Below, piece by piece: positions 7,508-16,249 of a stretch of DNA of 64,000 bases (positions within the stretch are counted from its first letter, which is position 1; the number at the start of each line of letters is the position of its first letter). Below the pieces are notes generated by a model. The model was not told the DNA's origin and did no database searches. It saw nothing but the letters and a program-made list of their open reading frames with translations. The position numbers and the translations under genes are program-made. Source of the stretch: Methylobacterium sp. E-045 (GTDB lineage Bacteria > Pseudomonadota > Alphaproteobacteria > Rhizobiales > Beijerinckiaceae); the NCBI RefSeq assembly GCF_022829685.1, contig NZ_JAKSYE010000125.1, forward strand, positions 1 through 64,000, in the 5' to 3' direction.

Positions 7508-8416
7508 GTGTCCACAACCGGCGTCATGGATACACTGACCCCGACGCCGCGATCGCACCATGGTCAACGGAACCGCGCCGCCTCAGCCGGCGCGGCGCTT
7601 GCCCTAACGGCTTGTCTCGCATCCGGGACCGGCGCCCTGGCGGCCGACCTGATCGAGCCGCAGCGGCCTCCGACATTCGTTGCCCTCGACCAGAACCTCT
7701 GGATCGTCACGGTGACCGCCAACATCCAGGCGACGCCGCGATATCCGGGTTCGGACGACTACACCGCCATCGGCTATCCTTCGATCAGCATCAGCAAGGT
7801 CGGCGATCCGGTCCGGTTCTCGTCGCCCGACGACGGTATCAGCTTCTCCTTCTACGACTCGTCCAAGGTCCATGTCGGCGTCACCGCCCGCTATGTCCCC
7901 GGTCGCTATTACGGCGACGACCGTCGCAACCTCTTCGGCCTGCGCGACGCGCAATACGCGATCGAGCCCGGTGTCTTCCTCGAATACTACCCGGTGGAAT
8001 GGCTGCGGACCCGCGCCGAACTCCGCCACGGCATCTTCGGTCACCACGGCTTCGTGGGATCGCTCGGTGCCGATGTGATCCAGCCCTTCGACCGCTGGCA
8101 GGTCTCGATCGGACCGCGCTTCAATTTTGGCGACGAATCCTTCGCCAAGCGCTATTTCGGCGTCCAGCCATTCGAATCGGCGCTCAACGGCGGGTTGAGG
8201 CCGTTCAAGCCGGACAATTACTTCACGGTCGGCGCGCTCGGGGCCCTCACCTACACGTTCAACGAAACCTGGGCGGTGACCGGATATGTCGGCTATAACC
8301 GGATCGTCGGATCCTCGTCGAACAGCCCGCTGGTCTCCGGCCGCTACGGCACGCCCAACCAGTACACGTTCGGCATGAAGGTGAATTACAGCTTCACCAC
8401 GCAGCCCTGGTTCTAA
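7508..8416 (+). CDS. MipA/OmpV-family outer-membrane protein
   Basis: A 302-residue protein. After a basic N-terminus comes a hydrophobic signal segment (ASAGAALALTACLASG) with likely cleavage at ALA-AD. Alternating beta strands follow and it ends in aromatic FTTQPWF, typical of an outer-membrane barrel. Features such as NIQATPRYPGSDDY and ARYVPGRYYGDD match the MipA/OmpV family, whose members act as scaffolds for murein enzymes or as channels. I chose the GTG at 7508 because AGGGA sits four bases upstream. An ATG at 7526 is the alternative. It may be independent of the amidinotransferase, given the hairpin between them. Confidence 0.8.
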   Translation: MSTTGVMDTLTPTPRSHHGQRNRAASAGAALALTACLASGTGALAADLIEPQRPPTFVALDQNLWIVTVTANIQATPRYPGSDDYTAIGYPSISISKVGDPVRFSSPDDGISFSFYDSSKVHVGVTARYVPGRYYGDDRRNLFGLRDAQYAIEPGVFLEYYPVEWLRTRAELRHGIFGHHGFVGSLGADVIQPFDRWQVSIGPRFNFGDESFAKRYFGVQPFESALNGGLRPFKPDNYFTVGALGALTYTFNETWAVTGYVGYNRIVGSSSNSPLVSGRYGTPNQYTFGMKVNYSFTTQPWF

Positions 8417-8489
8417 GCGGGCTTCGGGGACTTGGTCCCCGGTTCCGCGACGTCGAGCGGCGACACTTCACAGAGCCGCGCCGTGTAAA

Positions 8490-8507
8490 GCGTCGGCGCG
8501 CCGACGC
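8490..8507. repeat. 18-bp perfect palindrome
   Basis: GCGTCGGCGCGCCGACGC equals its own reverse complement. It lies in the gap between two convergent genes (8417-8574). It could be a protein-binding site or simply part of a transcription-stopping hairpin. Confidence 0.4.
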
Positions 8508-8574
8508 GAACCAGCTCGGGGCAACGAACCGGTTTAGGCAAACAGGCCCGAGTTAGACCGTCCGGGCCGCCGTA

Positions 8575-8808
8575 TCACCCGGCGGTACGGGTCCGGACTT
8601 TGCCGTCCGGGACCGGCGGCGTCGCGAGTGCCCGTCGCCACGTGAATCCGGCGAGGGCGATGGCGAGCCCGTATTGCAGCAACCCGTTCTCGGCGAGGTC
8701 GGCCGGCGCCATGTGTGCCTGAATCCCCCAGCGCGTCAGGGCATTGAGCAGGATGAGCCCGGCACAGAAGGCGGCGGCGGTGATCAGGGCGGCGACGAAA
8801 TCGGGCAT
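8575..8808 (-). CDS. Small two-helix membrane protein of unknown function
   Basis: A 77-residue protein with two predicted membrane segments (FVAALITAAAFCAGLILLNAL and LLQYGLAIALAGFTW) and a charged C-terminal tail. The ATG is preceded by GGAGG at seven bases, a strong ribosome-binding site that argues for a real gene. I recognise no family. Confidence 0.6.
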   Translation of the reverse strand: MPDFVAALITAAAFCAGLILLNALTRWGIQAHMAPADLAENGLLQYGLAIALAGFTWRRALATPPVPDGKVRTRTAG

Positions 8809-8882
8809 GGCACGACCTCCGGAGAACCGGATTTCGAACTAGCAAGGCGTGCGCCAGACCGTCTCGGCGAACGAGTTCCGGT

Positions 8883-9494
8883 TCAGGCCGCCGGCGGCTT
8901 GGTCGCCGTCATGGCAGGGTGCGCGGCAAAGCTCGTGAACCAGGCCGCCAAGTTCGGGTGTGCCTGCGTCCAGCCGAGTTCGGCGAAGCGCAGATCGAGA
9001 TATCCGAGGGCGCAGGCGATGCTGATCGTCCCGATATCGACCCGGTCCCCGAAGCGTCCCGCCTGTCCGTCGAGGGCCGCCAGCGCGCTCAGGATCTTCG
9101 CCTCCTGGCCGCCCATCCAGCCGGCCGAGCGTTCGGATGGGTCACGGACCGTGAGTTCGTAGCGGATCAGCAGGGCCGCATCGAGGATGCCGTCGGCGAT
9201 GGATTGCTCATTGAGCGCCGCCCAGCGGGCGGGACCGGCCGGGGGGAACAGCCCTCCCCCGGAGCGGGCATCGAGATATTCGCAGATCACCCGGCTGTCG
9301 GCCAAGGCGTGGCCCTCGTCATCGAGGAGTGTCGGGACCTGCGCCAGGGGGTGATGGGCGAGGATGGTGCCGTCGCGTTTCACCGGATGCGCGGCGCTCG
9401 GCAGGAGCTCGATACGCTCGACGATGCCCAGGACATGAGCACAGGCCATGACCTTCCGCGCGAAGGGCGAGAAGTGCGAATGGAACAGCTTCAT
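8883..9494 (-). CDS. Glutathione S-transferase family protein
   Basis: A 203-residue protein with an N-terminal thioredoxin-like domain (MKLFHSHFSPFARKVMACAH; Ser in SPFARK is the likely glutathione-activating residue) and ADSRVICEYLD, the cis-Pro/Ser-Arg glutathione-binding loop region. An all-helical C-terminal domain follows. It is probably a cytosolic detoxification enzyme; the substrate cannot be inferred. The ATG at 9494 has GGAAGG five bases upstream. An in-frame extension to 9584 lacks a ribosome-binding site and family similarity. Confidence 0.8.
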   Translation of the reverse strand: MKLFHSHFSPFARKVMACAHVLGIVERIELLPSAAHPVKRDGTILAHHPLAQVPTLLDDEGHALADSRVICEYLDARSGGGLFPPAGPARWAALNEQSIADGILDAALLIRYELTVRDPSERSAGWMGGQEAKILSALAALDGQAGRFGDRVDIGTISIACALGYLDLRFAELGWTQAHPNLAAWFTSFAAHPAMTATKPPAA

Positions 9495-9623
9495 CGGGAC
9501 CTTCCAGGCTCGGGGCGTGGGCGTGAGGGGAATAGGTCCGCTTTCGGGAAAAGCCGCTGAGAAGGCAAGCCCCTGAGGAGGCAAACCCCGGCGGCCTCGC
9601 GATCATGGTCGAAGGGGCCGAGA

Positions 9624-10805
9624 TCAGGGCCGGCGCGCGGGCTTGGGCTTGGGCGGTGCACCGGAGGCGGGTGCCGGGGCCACCGGCGCGACCACCCGGG
9701 CGGGGCGCGGTGTTTCCACGGCGAGACGTTTCACCGGCCAGCCGTCGCTCCAGCGCTCCATGTCGCTGAGGCGTGGGTTGGCCTTGAGGGTCGTCGGATC
9801 CCCGCCGAACGCCGCGGTCGCGGCCAGATCGAACGTTTTCCAGTAGGCGAGATAGTCGAGGCTGTCCGCGCGGGAATTGTTGAGTTGCGCCAGCAGCGTC
9901 GTCTGTTCGCCGGTCAACGACATGTCGGCCGACCATTTGAACGGGGCGGGCGGTTGCTTGGGATCCTTCGGCGGTTCCGGCGGCAGCTTGATCGCGCCCC
10001 CATCATAGGCGGTGTCCACGGCGCCCGGCGACGTCAGCGTCGCCGTGAGCGACGGGAATCCGTGATCGTCGGACAGCGCGCGGATGAACAGCTTGCGCTC
10101 CGGCGCCACCGCACTCGCCTCGCGCAAGAGGCGCCTGGCGGCGAGGTCGGCCGCGCGGGCATCCCGGTCGCCGATGACGGTGATGACCAGGGTTTCAGGA
10201 TCGATCTTCGACAGGTCACGCAGCACGACGCCCCTGGATTTGGCATCGCTCGCGATCCCGCCCGGCATGATCGCGAAGACGAGGCGAGGCACCGGCAGGC
10301 CCGCCTCCCCGGCATCGGCGGCGAGGTTGGCCGCGATCGGCGCACCCGCGAGGTGGCCGATGAGGGCGACGCGCTTCAGGTCCGGCTTGGCATCGGGATC
10401 GGTCTCGAGATCCGCGAGGGCGGCCTTCACCAGTTTCTCGGCGTTGGCGGTGGCATCGGCCGGCCTCGTCCGGTTGATCTCCTGGAAGCGCGGGAACACG
10501 ACGAGATATCCGGCCCTGGCAAGGTGATCGATCCATGCCCCGTAAGGCTGCGGATTGGGCGAACCCCAGGCGTGGAGGAAGACGACCACGGGTCGCCCCT
10601 CCGCGGGGGCGGCACCGGCCGCATGGAAGATGAAGCTCGCCGCACTGGGCCGACCGAGCGCCCGTTTCACGATGGAAACGGAGCGGTCTCCGACCCCACC
10701 CGGACCGTCGGCGGGCTGATTGGGCGGTGTCGCGCCGAGGACCGGTTCGCACAGCGACGCGACGACGAGCGACGCGCCGAGAACGAGGCAGGCTTTCAAA
10801 CGCAT
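9624..10805 (-). CDS. Exported alpha/beta-hydrolase-like protein lacking the nucleophile serine
   Basis: A 393-residue protein with a signal peptide (residues 1-24, cleavage near VLG-AT). An alpha/beta-hydrolase core follows: PVVVFLHAWGSP (oxyanion-loop region, 72-83), then the nucleophile-elbow position G150-H-L-A-G154, then the VITVIGDRDAR acid region and DDHGF for the His. Where GxSxG is expected the sequence reads GHLAG, so Leu152 replaces the serine. The C-terminal third is Pro/Ala-rich and of low complexity. It may be a binding protein or use a different residue. No operon partner is evident. Confidence 0.6.
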   Translation of the reverse strand: MRLKACLVLGASLVVASLCEPVLGATPPNQPADGPGGVGDRSVSIVKRALGRPSAASFIFHAAGAAPAEGRPVVVFLHAWGSPNPQPYGAWIDHLARAGYLVVFPRFQEINRTRPADATANAEKLVKAALADLETDPDAKPDLKRVALIGHLAGAPIAANLAADAGEAGLPVPRLVFAIMPGGIASDAKSRGVVLRDLSKIDPETLVITVIGDRDARAADLAARRLLREASAVAPERKLFIRALSDDHGFPSLTATLTSPGAVDTAYDGGAIKLPPEPPKDPKQPPAPFKWSADMSLTGEQTTLLAQLNNSRADSLDYLAYWKTFDLAATAAFGGDPTTLKANPRLSDMERWSDGWPVKRLAVETPRPARVVAPVAPAPASGAPPKPKPARRP

Positions 10806-10963
10806 GACGGGCTCGTCAGATCGATCCGGAAGGGCGCGTCCGGAATATCAGGTTTCCGGCGAGGAAGGCGAGGCGATCCAGGCCTCGCGCCAAGTCCTGA
10901 GGGGTTGCGTCATTCGGGCCGCACCAACGACGCGATCCGGATCATGACGCGAGGGACAGGGCC

Positions 10964-11173
10964 CTATCGCTTGGCCGCACCGGCGCTGCGTTTCTCATCG
11001 ATCCGCGCTGCCAGGCGAAGCAGTTCCTCGGGCATGGAATGATCGATGACCTCGCTGTAGAGCACGCGCAGATCTTCACCGACCTTCTGCATCATCCTCG
11101 ACTCCGAATAGACCGTATACGATTGGTCGGATCGATTGATATTGGCCATGGCCATAGCGGCGGAAGTGGTCAT
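10964..11173 (-). CDS. NepR-like anti-sigma factor (paralogue)
   Basis: About 69 residues. The core VGEDLRVLYSEVIDHSMPEE followed by LLRLAARIDE matches the NepR pattern (LRxxYxxV...xPxxLLxLxxxL). NepR proteins bind EcfG-type sigma factors and are displaced by phosphorylated PhyR in the alphaproteobacterial general stress response (family knowledge). I use the ATG at 11173. A TTG at 11221 and later ATGs are possible, and the N-terminus is normally variable. No ecfG or phyR is nearby, so it would be a secondary copy. A single-domain response regulator lies 112 bp upstream on the same strand. Confidence 0.65.
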   Translation of the reverse strand: MTTSAAMAMANINRSDQSYTVYSESRMMQKVGEDLRVLYSEVIDHSMPEELLRLAARIDEKRSAGAAKR

Positions 11174-11285
11174 GTGAAGCTCGTCAGATCGGATTCCAGC
11201 ATACGTGGACTGTCGTTCCAACGGCTGGAGCCCGCGAAGTTTCCCCTTAAACTAGGATAATTTCGTCCGAGGGCCGAACCCGCCA

Positions 11286-11720
11286 TCAGGGAGAGGTCCC
11301 GCCGATCCTGTCGATGCCCGGACCTTGCTCAGGCGTGCGACCCGCGGCCTCCTCGACCCAGGCCAGGATATCCGACGCCCGCCACGGCTTCGGGATGAAG
11401 GTCGCGGAAACCCTCAGGTCGCTCGGCTGGTCGCCGGCATCGCCGGACGTGAGCAGAACCCGTACACGGGGCCAAGTGACACCGATGATCCGGGCGAGTT
11501 CGAAACCACCGATGGGACCGGGAGTGCGCACGTCGGAGAAGACGACGCTCACCGCGCCATCCTTCTCGTTCAAAATCGCCAAGGCTCGCTCGGCGGTTTC
11601 CGCTTCGATGACGCTGAATCCGGTCTCTTCCAGTAATGCAGCCGCGAGGAATCGCTCGTCGGGCTCGTCCTCGACCACGAGGATTACCGGTTTCGCGCCC
11701 GATGGATTCACAGCACTCAT
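11286..11720 (-). CDS. Single-domain response regulator (CheY-like receiver)
   Basis: About 144 residues forming one receiver domain. It shows VVEDEPDE (acidic pocket), VVFSDVRTPG (phospho-acceptor Asp), LLTSGD (Thr/Ser switch) and FIPKPW (conserved Lys). There is no output domain, so it should act by protein contact or phosphotransfer. The start is uncertain: ATG at 11720 or GTG at 11765, both with weak ribosome-binding sites. It is upstream of the NepR-like gene on the same strand, which suggests a link to stress signalling; this is inference. Confidence 0.8.
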   Translation of the reverse strand: MSAVNPSGAKPVILVVEDEPDERFLAAALLEETGFSVIEAETAERALAILNEKDGAVSVVFSDVRTPGPIGGFELARIIGVTWPRVRVLLTSGDAGDQPSDLRVSATFIPKPWRASDILAWVEEAAGRTPEQGPGIDRIGGTSP

Positions 11721-11956
11721 GGGTCCGGAACGCTCTTCAGGGCTGACGACCGCATCGGCCGCCACCCCAGCAACGCTATGTAGTCCTGCCCGTCAATGTG
11801 TCGATCCGGCGCTTGGATCATGAATTTCGGCGGGTCGACGCCGAAGAAACATGATCACTGTGCCGGTTTCTCAATTCTAGCAGAGGGAACGCTCTGCCGG
11901 GAGAGGCCGGAATGCCCCGCTACGCCATTTCCGGCGCCGGTGCACCGCGGTACGAT

Positions 11957-12856
11957 TTACCCGACCCCGTGGCTTTTAAGGAACGCCAGAGCGCGAGCCC
12001 AACCCTGCTCTGCGCTGTCCTTGCGATAGCTCGGCCGGTAATCGGCGTGGAATCCGTGCGGCGCGTCGGGGAAGACGACGAGTTCGACGCTGCGCCCTGC
12101 GGCGTTCGCCCGGTCTCGGGCTTCCTCGACACTGGCCACGGGGATGCCCGTATCGGCGCCGCCGTAGAGGGCGAGAAGCGGCGCATGGAGATCGGTCGCC
12201 ACGTCCCCCGCGGTTTTCGGCTGAAGCTCCGTGCGGTCGCCCCCGAGGGGGCCGTACCAGGCCACCGCCGCCTTCAGGTCACGTCTGTGCGCCGCGTAGA
12301 GCCACGCCCCGCGTCCTCCACGGCACCATCCCATCGTGCCGATCCGCTCCGGGTCGGCTTTCGAATCGGCGACGGCCCAGGATGCCGCCGCATCGAGATC
12401 CGCGATCCACTGGGCGTCCGGCGTCTTCAGGATGATGTCTCGGACGATCGCCTTCACATCCGTCATCGTCGAAAGATCGCCCTGCCGCGCGTAGAGTTCG
12501 GGCGCGACCGCGCAATAGCCGGCCTTGGCCAGACGGCGGCAGACGTCCTTGATGTATTCGTGGACCCCGAAGATCTCTTCGATGACGAGGATCAGGGGAA
12601 ACGGACCCGCTCCCTCGGGCATCGCCCGGTAACCCGGCATCGGCCCGTCGGCCGCCGGAATCTTCACCTCGCCGGCGACGAGACCGCCGGAATCGGTCGT
12701 GACGACCTGCGCCTGCGCATTCGCCTCGGCCAGGGTGAACCCGGCGATGAGGCTCGTCATGACGAAGCCCCGTCGCGAGAAGGGCGGGACCATGAGTCCG
12801 TCGAGACCGCCCAGACCCGTGCTGCGCTGGTCCTTGTTCGTCCCGTGATCGTCCAT
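11957..12856 (-). CDS. Tat-exported dienelactone hydrolase family protein
   Basis: A 299-residue protein. The N-terminus carries a twin-arginine signal (FSRRGFVMTSLIAGF, residues 26-40). The hydrolase domain has EEIFGVHEY, the cysteine nucleophile elbow GWCRGG, an acid in YGGADTGIP and a His in DAPHGFHADYR. This is the DLH triad Cys-Asp-His. Export by Tat implies a periplasmic carboxymethylenebutenolidase-like esterase; the substrate is unknown. It stands alone on the minus strand. Confidence 0.8.
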   Translation of the reverse strand: MDDHGTNKDQRSTGLGGLDGLMVPPFSRRGFVMTSLIAGFTLAEANAQAQVVTTDSGGLVAGEVKIPAADGPMPGYRAMPEGAGPFPLILVIEEIFGVHEYIKDVCRRLAKAGYCAVAPELYARQGDLSTMTDVKAIVRDIILKTPDAQWIADLDAAASWAVADSKADPERIGTMGWCRGGRGAWLYAAHRRDLKAAVAWYGPLGGDRTELQPKTAGDVATDLHAPLLALYGGADTGIPVASVEEARDRANAAGRSVELVVFPDAPHGFHADYRPSYRKDSAEQGWARALAFLKSHGVG

Positions 12857-12926
12857 GGGAAACCCTCCTGCCCGGCGCCCTACGACGCGTCCTCAGGGAA
12901 CTAGGGCATCCCGGGGAGAGGTCACG

Positions 12927-13388
12927 TCAGGACAGGGACACCCGCGCCATCTCGGCCTCGTCCTTTCGTCCGGCGCCATGGCGATGGAGGGCGGGACGGC
13001 CGTCCGTCAGGGCGGGCTTCCGCCGGGCAATGGATGTCGGACGCACCATTTCCGCCAGCTTGGTGAAGCCCTCGCTGCCGGACTGACCACCCTGCCCCAT
13101 TCGAAGACCGAAGCCGGTGACGAAGGACTGTGCCAGCGCCTCGTCGCGCTCGATGTCGAACAGATCGGCAGCCGCATGGAAGGCTTCACGGAACGGGCGC
13201 AGGAAGCACCAGCTTTTTTCCGCGAGATGGAGCGGCCATTCCCACAGGCCGGTCTCGGAGCGTCGCCCCAAGCCGTCGCGCCCGATGAAATACCCGGTCT
13301 CGCGATGCTCCAGACCATCCGCGATCACGCGCCAGTCGGCATTCTCGAACAGGACCACATCGTCGCCTGACGCCGCGAGGTCGATCAT
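12927..13388 (-). CDS. Hypothetical protein, 153 residues
   Basis: I recognise no family. The protein is soluble, rich in Trp and charged residues (NADWRVIADGLEHRETGYFI, then LWEWPLHLAEKSWCFLRPF), and has a basic His/Arg-rich C-terminus. The ATG is preceded by AAGGGGAA, which supports translation. It lies alone between a dienelactone hydrolase and a DUF192 gene on the same strand. Confidence 0.55.
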   Translation of the reverse strand: MIDLAASGDDVVLFENADWRVIADGLEHRETGYFIGRDGLGRRSETGLWEWPLHLAEKSWCFLRPFREAFHAAADLFDIERDEALAQSFVTGFGLRMGQGGQSGSEGFTKLAEMVRPTSIARRKPALTDGRPALHRHGAGRKDEAEMARVSLS

Positions 13389-13546
13389 CGCGTTCCCCTT
13401 GCCATCGTGGAGGAGCGCGCTGACGCGGGCTCGCTCGCTTCAAGAACAATGAGGGAACATTGGTGGGAAACGGAACGGGCGTCAAGCCGGTTGTTCACCC
13501 TGCGTTCGCATCGCTCCGGCGGTCGAGGAAGGCCGATCCGCTCTGT

Positions 13547-14041
13547 TCAGCGCGATCCGAACATCGGGTGCTCGACCCGGTCACCGGCCTTGATGCCGAG
13601 CTTCGCCGTCGTGCCGGCATTCAGTTCCAGCACCGCCAGCACCGGGTCGCCCGACGGGATGATCTTGGTCGACAACGGCTCGGTATTGGTCGCGATCCGG
13701 GCGATGCTTCCATCTGGGCGGATGAAGAGCATGTCGAGGGGCAGATAGGTGTTCTTCATCCACATGGCGACACGCTCGACCTTCTGGAAGTCGAACAGCA
13801 TGCCGTGCTCGGGCGGCATCGAGCGGCGGAACATCAGGCCGCGCGAGCGCGATTCGTCGTCGCGCATCACCTCGACGGAGAAACCGTGCCGCACGCCCCT
13901 GCCGGTGATCTCCAGCGGCTCCGTCGCCGCGATCTCCTGAGCCGTGGCCGCGCCGAGGCCGGCCAGGATCGCCACCAGGATCAGGAACGCGCGCAGGGGC
14001 GCGAACGAGCGAACGTCGTGGAACGGTGTCACGTGGGTCAA
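13547..14041 (-). CDS. Exported DUF192 (COG1430) family protein
   Basis: A 164-residue protein with a signal segment (LRAFLILVAILAGLGAATAQ). The DUF192 domain shows SRSRGLMFRRSMPPEHGMLFDF, MWMKNTYLPLDMLFI, and AVLELNAGTTAKLGIKAGD. The family's function is undefined. The longest start is TTG at 14041; a GTG at 14032 is equally plausible. The start is only four bases from the stop of the upstream cold-shock gene, so the two are probably co-transcribed and translationally coupled. Confidence 0.8.
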   Translation of the reverse strand: MTHVTPFHDVRSFAPLRAFLILVAILAGLGAATAQEIAATEPLEITGRGVRHGFSVEVMRDDESRSRGLMFRRSMPPEHGMLFDFQKVERVAMWMKNTYLPLDMLFIRPDGSIARIATNTEPLSTKIIPSGDPVLAVLELNAGTTAKLGIKAGDRVEHPMFGSR

Positions 14042-14045
14042 TCCG

Positions 14046-14663
14046 TCAGTGGGAGGCAGGCAGCGCGCCGTCCAGAAGCCGAACCTCGGCCGCCATCTTG
14101 CCCTTCGAACCGTCGCCGTACCGAACGAGAACGGTCTCGCCGGGCTTCAGTTCGGCGATTCCGTAGCGACGCAACGTCTCCATATGGACGAAGATGTCGG
14201 GGGAGCCGTCGCCACGGCTGAGGAAGCCGAACCCGCGCAGGCGGTTGAACCACTTCACCACGGCCGTCTCGAGTCCGCTCGTCGGCGTGACGCTCACATG
14301 GGTGCGGGGCATGGGGAGTTCGGACGGGTGCGTCGCGGTCGACTGGTCGAGGGAGATCACCCGGAAGGCCTGCCATCCCCGCGGGCGCTCGGTGGCTTCC
14401 ACCACGATCCGTGCGCCCTCGCTCGCCGCCTGGTGTCCATCGCGGCGGAGGCAGGTGATGTGGACCAGCACGTCGGCGGAGCCGTCGTCCGGCAGGATGA
14501 AGCCGAACCCCTTCGAGACGTCGAACCACTTGATGCGTCCGGAAACCTCGACGAGGTCTAGGGGGCGCTGAGCCTCTCCGTCGGCGAGATCGGTGCGTCG
14601 GCCGTCGACCGATTCTCCCGAGGCGTGAAGCCCATGCGGGCCTGATCCGACATCGTCCGACAT
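14046..14663 (-). CDS. Double cold-shock-domain protein
   Basis: A 205-residue protein with two CSD repeats. The first has GRIKWFDVSKGFGFI and ADVLVHI; the second has AVVKWFNRLRGFGFL and PDIFVHM. These are the RNP1 (KGFGFI/RGFGFL) and RNP2 (VLVHI/IFVHM) single-stranded nucleic-acid-binding motifs. An acidic N-terminal extension and a linker separate them. Two-domain cold-shock proteins are common in alphaproteobacteria and act as RNA chaperones. The ATG at 14663 is the natural start; a 14-residue extension exists upstream. It leads a short operon with the DUF192 gene. Confidence 0.85.
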   Translation of the reverse strand: MSDDVGSGPHGLHASGESVDGRRTDLADGEAQRPLDLVEVSGRIKWFDVSKGFGFILPDDGSADVLVHITCLRRDGHQAASEGARIVVEATERPRGWQAFRVISLDQSTATHPSELPMPRTHVSVTPTSGLETAVVKWFNRLRGFGFLSRGDGSPDIFVHMETLRRYGIAELKPGETVLVRYGDGSKGKMAAEVRLLDGALPASH

Positions 14664-15109
14664 GTAAGCAACCCACACCGAATCACGCGTCGCGATCCGC
14701 ACCACAGATTAACAAAGTCACAACCCGGCGGAAGCCCGTTTGACCCACATCGACTGCGACGATTGATACATTCTTCAGCATATCGGCTCGCGCGCAACAA
14801 ACCGTCCCGGACGTGGCGCCGGGGCCGAATCCACTCCGGGTCATCCGGCGCAATCCCTCCCTGCCAGAGGAGCCGGATCGTGGTCCGGCCGATCATGATC
14901 GGTCGCCATCGCATTCGGAAAAAGCCCTGCTTGCGTTGACCGCGCCGGAGCGAACGGGTGATCCCATGATTGGCGGTGCCCTTGCGTCGGGCTCATGACC
15001 GGCGATAGCCAACGCGGATGATCCAGTCAGTCCACGTCGCGCTCGGGCCTGCGCTCCGCCCGCGCTCCTCGCACCTTTCCGAACGGCCCCCCCATCGGAG
15101 GCCGGGCGC
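14664..15109. other. Intergenic region of 446 bp between divergent genes
   Basis: It holds the promoters of the cold-shock operon (minus) and the DUF1624 gene (plus). A 14-bp perfect palindrome, CCGATCATGATCGG, lies at 14889-14902. I see no convincing gene or RNA here. The stretch near the cold-shock start is relatively A/T-rich and could form its 5' leader. Confidence 0.4.
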
Positions 15110-16147
15110 ATGAGCACTTCGACGGCGAGCCCCATTTCCGGTTCCGAAGCGCCGGCATCCCCCGCCCGGTTCCGCGAGACGCGGCGGTTCGACCTCATCG
15201 ACGGGGCGCGCGGCGTCGCCCTGGTGGCGATGGCCGCTTACCACACCACCTGGGATCTCGGATATCTGGCGCTCACACCGGAGAACTACGCCCTGGCGCC
15301 GCTCGGCAAGGTCGCGGCCCATCTCATCGCGGGCTCGTTCCTCGTGCTCGTCGGCATCGGCCTCGTCCTGATGAACCGGGATGGCCTGCGGCCCCGCGCG
15401 TTCCTCCTGCGGCTCGCGCGGATCGGCATCGCCGCCCTCCTCATCACGGCGGCGACGCTCTACGCCTTTCCGGACAGCTATATCTTCTTCGGCATCCTGC
15501 ACTGCATCGCCGTGTCGAGCGTGCTCGCCGTGCCGTTCCTGCGGGTCTCGCCGGTGGCAGCGTTGGTGGTCGGCATCGTCGTGCTGGCCACGCCGGCCGT
15601 GATGGCGAACCCCGACTATCACCTCGCCGTCTTCGACGATCCGATCCTGAGTTTCCTCGGCCTCGGCATGCTGCCGCCCCGCACCAACGATTACGTGCCT
15701 CTGTTTCCCTGGTTCGGGCTGGTTCTCCTGGGGCTCGCCCTGGCACGCCTCGGATTGCCGGCCTTCCTGCGCAGCGGCCTGTCGCGGTGGCGGCCGGGCT
15801 CGCTCGCCTCGCGGGGGCTGGCCCTGGCCGGGCGCCACAGCCTCGCGGTGTATCTCGTGCACCAGCCGCTGCTGCTCGCGCTGCTCACGGGCGTCGTGGC
15901 CGTGACCGGTCCGCATCCGAAGGCCGGCCTCGTCGCCTTCCGTCAGGATTACCGCACCCAGTGCGAGGCGACCGGGGGCAATGCGCAGACATGCCGGGTG
16001 GCCGCCCGCTGCGTCGCCGATGCCCTCCAGCGCGAGAATCTGTGGGCGATCAAGGGGCGGAGCTTCACCGTGGAGGAGCGGGCGAAGGCCCAGGCTCTGT
16101 CCCAATCCTGCTACGACACGGCCGATGGTCCGACCGTATCACCGTGA
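15110..16147 (+). CDS. DUF1624 / heparan-alpha-glucosaminide N-acetyltransferase-like membrane protein
   Basis: A 345-residue polytopic protein. RFDLIDGARGVALVAMAAYH is the family's opening signature, with a conserved His after the first helix region. Several membrane helices follow, then FFGILHCIAVSS and HSLAVYLVHQPLL, and a Cys-containing hydrophilic C-terminal tail (CEATGGNAQTCRVAARC). Relatives transfer acyl groups to sugars in the membrane; the substrate here is unknown. It faces efp and ends in a hairpin. Confidence 0.75.
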   Translation: MSTSTASPISGSEAPASPARFRETRRFDLIDGARGVALVAMAAYHTTWDLGYLALTPENYALAPLGKVAAHLIAGSFLVLVGIGLVLMNRDGLRPRAFLLRLARIGIAALLITAATLYAFPDSYIFFGILHCIAVSSVLAVPFLRVSPVAALVVGIVVLATPAVMANPDYHLAVFDDPILSFLGLGMLPPRTNDYVPLFPWFGLVLLGLALARLGLPAFLRSGLSRWRPGSLASRGLALAGRHSLAVYLVHQPLLLALLTGVVAVTGPHPKAGLVAFRQDYRTQCEATGGNAQTCRVAARCVADALQRENLWAIKGRSFTVEERAKAQALSQSCYDTADGPTVSP

Positions 16148-16164
16148 GGCCGTCCTGAACGAAC

Positions 16165-16194
16165 GGCACCCGCCTCGCCGGGGAAGCGGGTGCC
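16165..16194. terminator. Hairpin between the convergent DUF1624 gene and efp
   Basis: GGCACCCGC (16165-16173) and GCGGGTGCC (16186-16194) form a perfect 9-bp stem with a 12-base loop, 17 bp after the DUF1624 stop. There is no T-tract on either side. Confidence 0.45.
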
Positions 16195-16249
16195 CGAGCC
16201 TTCGAGGCATGAGCCTCGATCGCCCGACAGGCTCAATGACCCAGGGATC

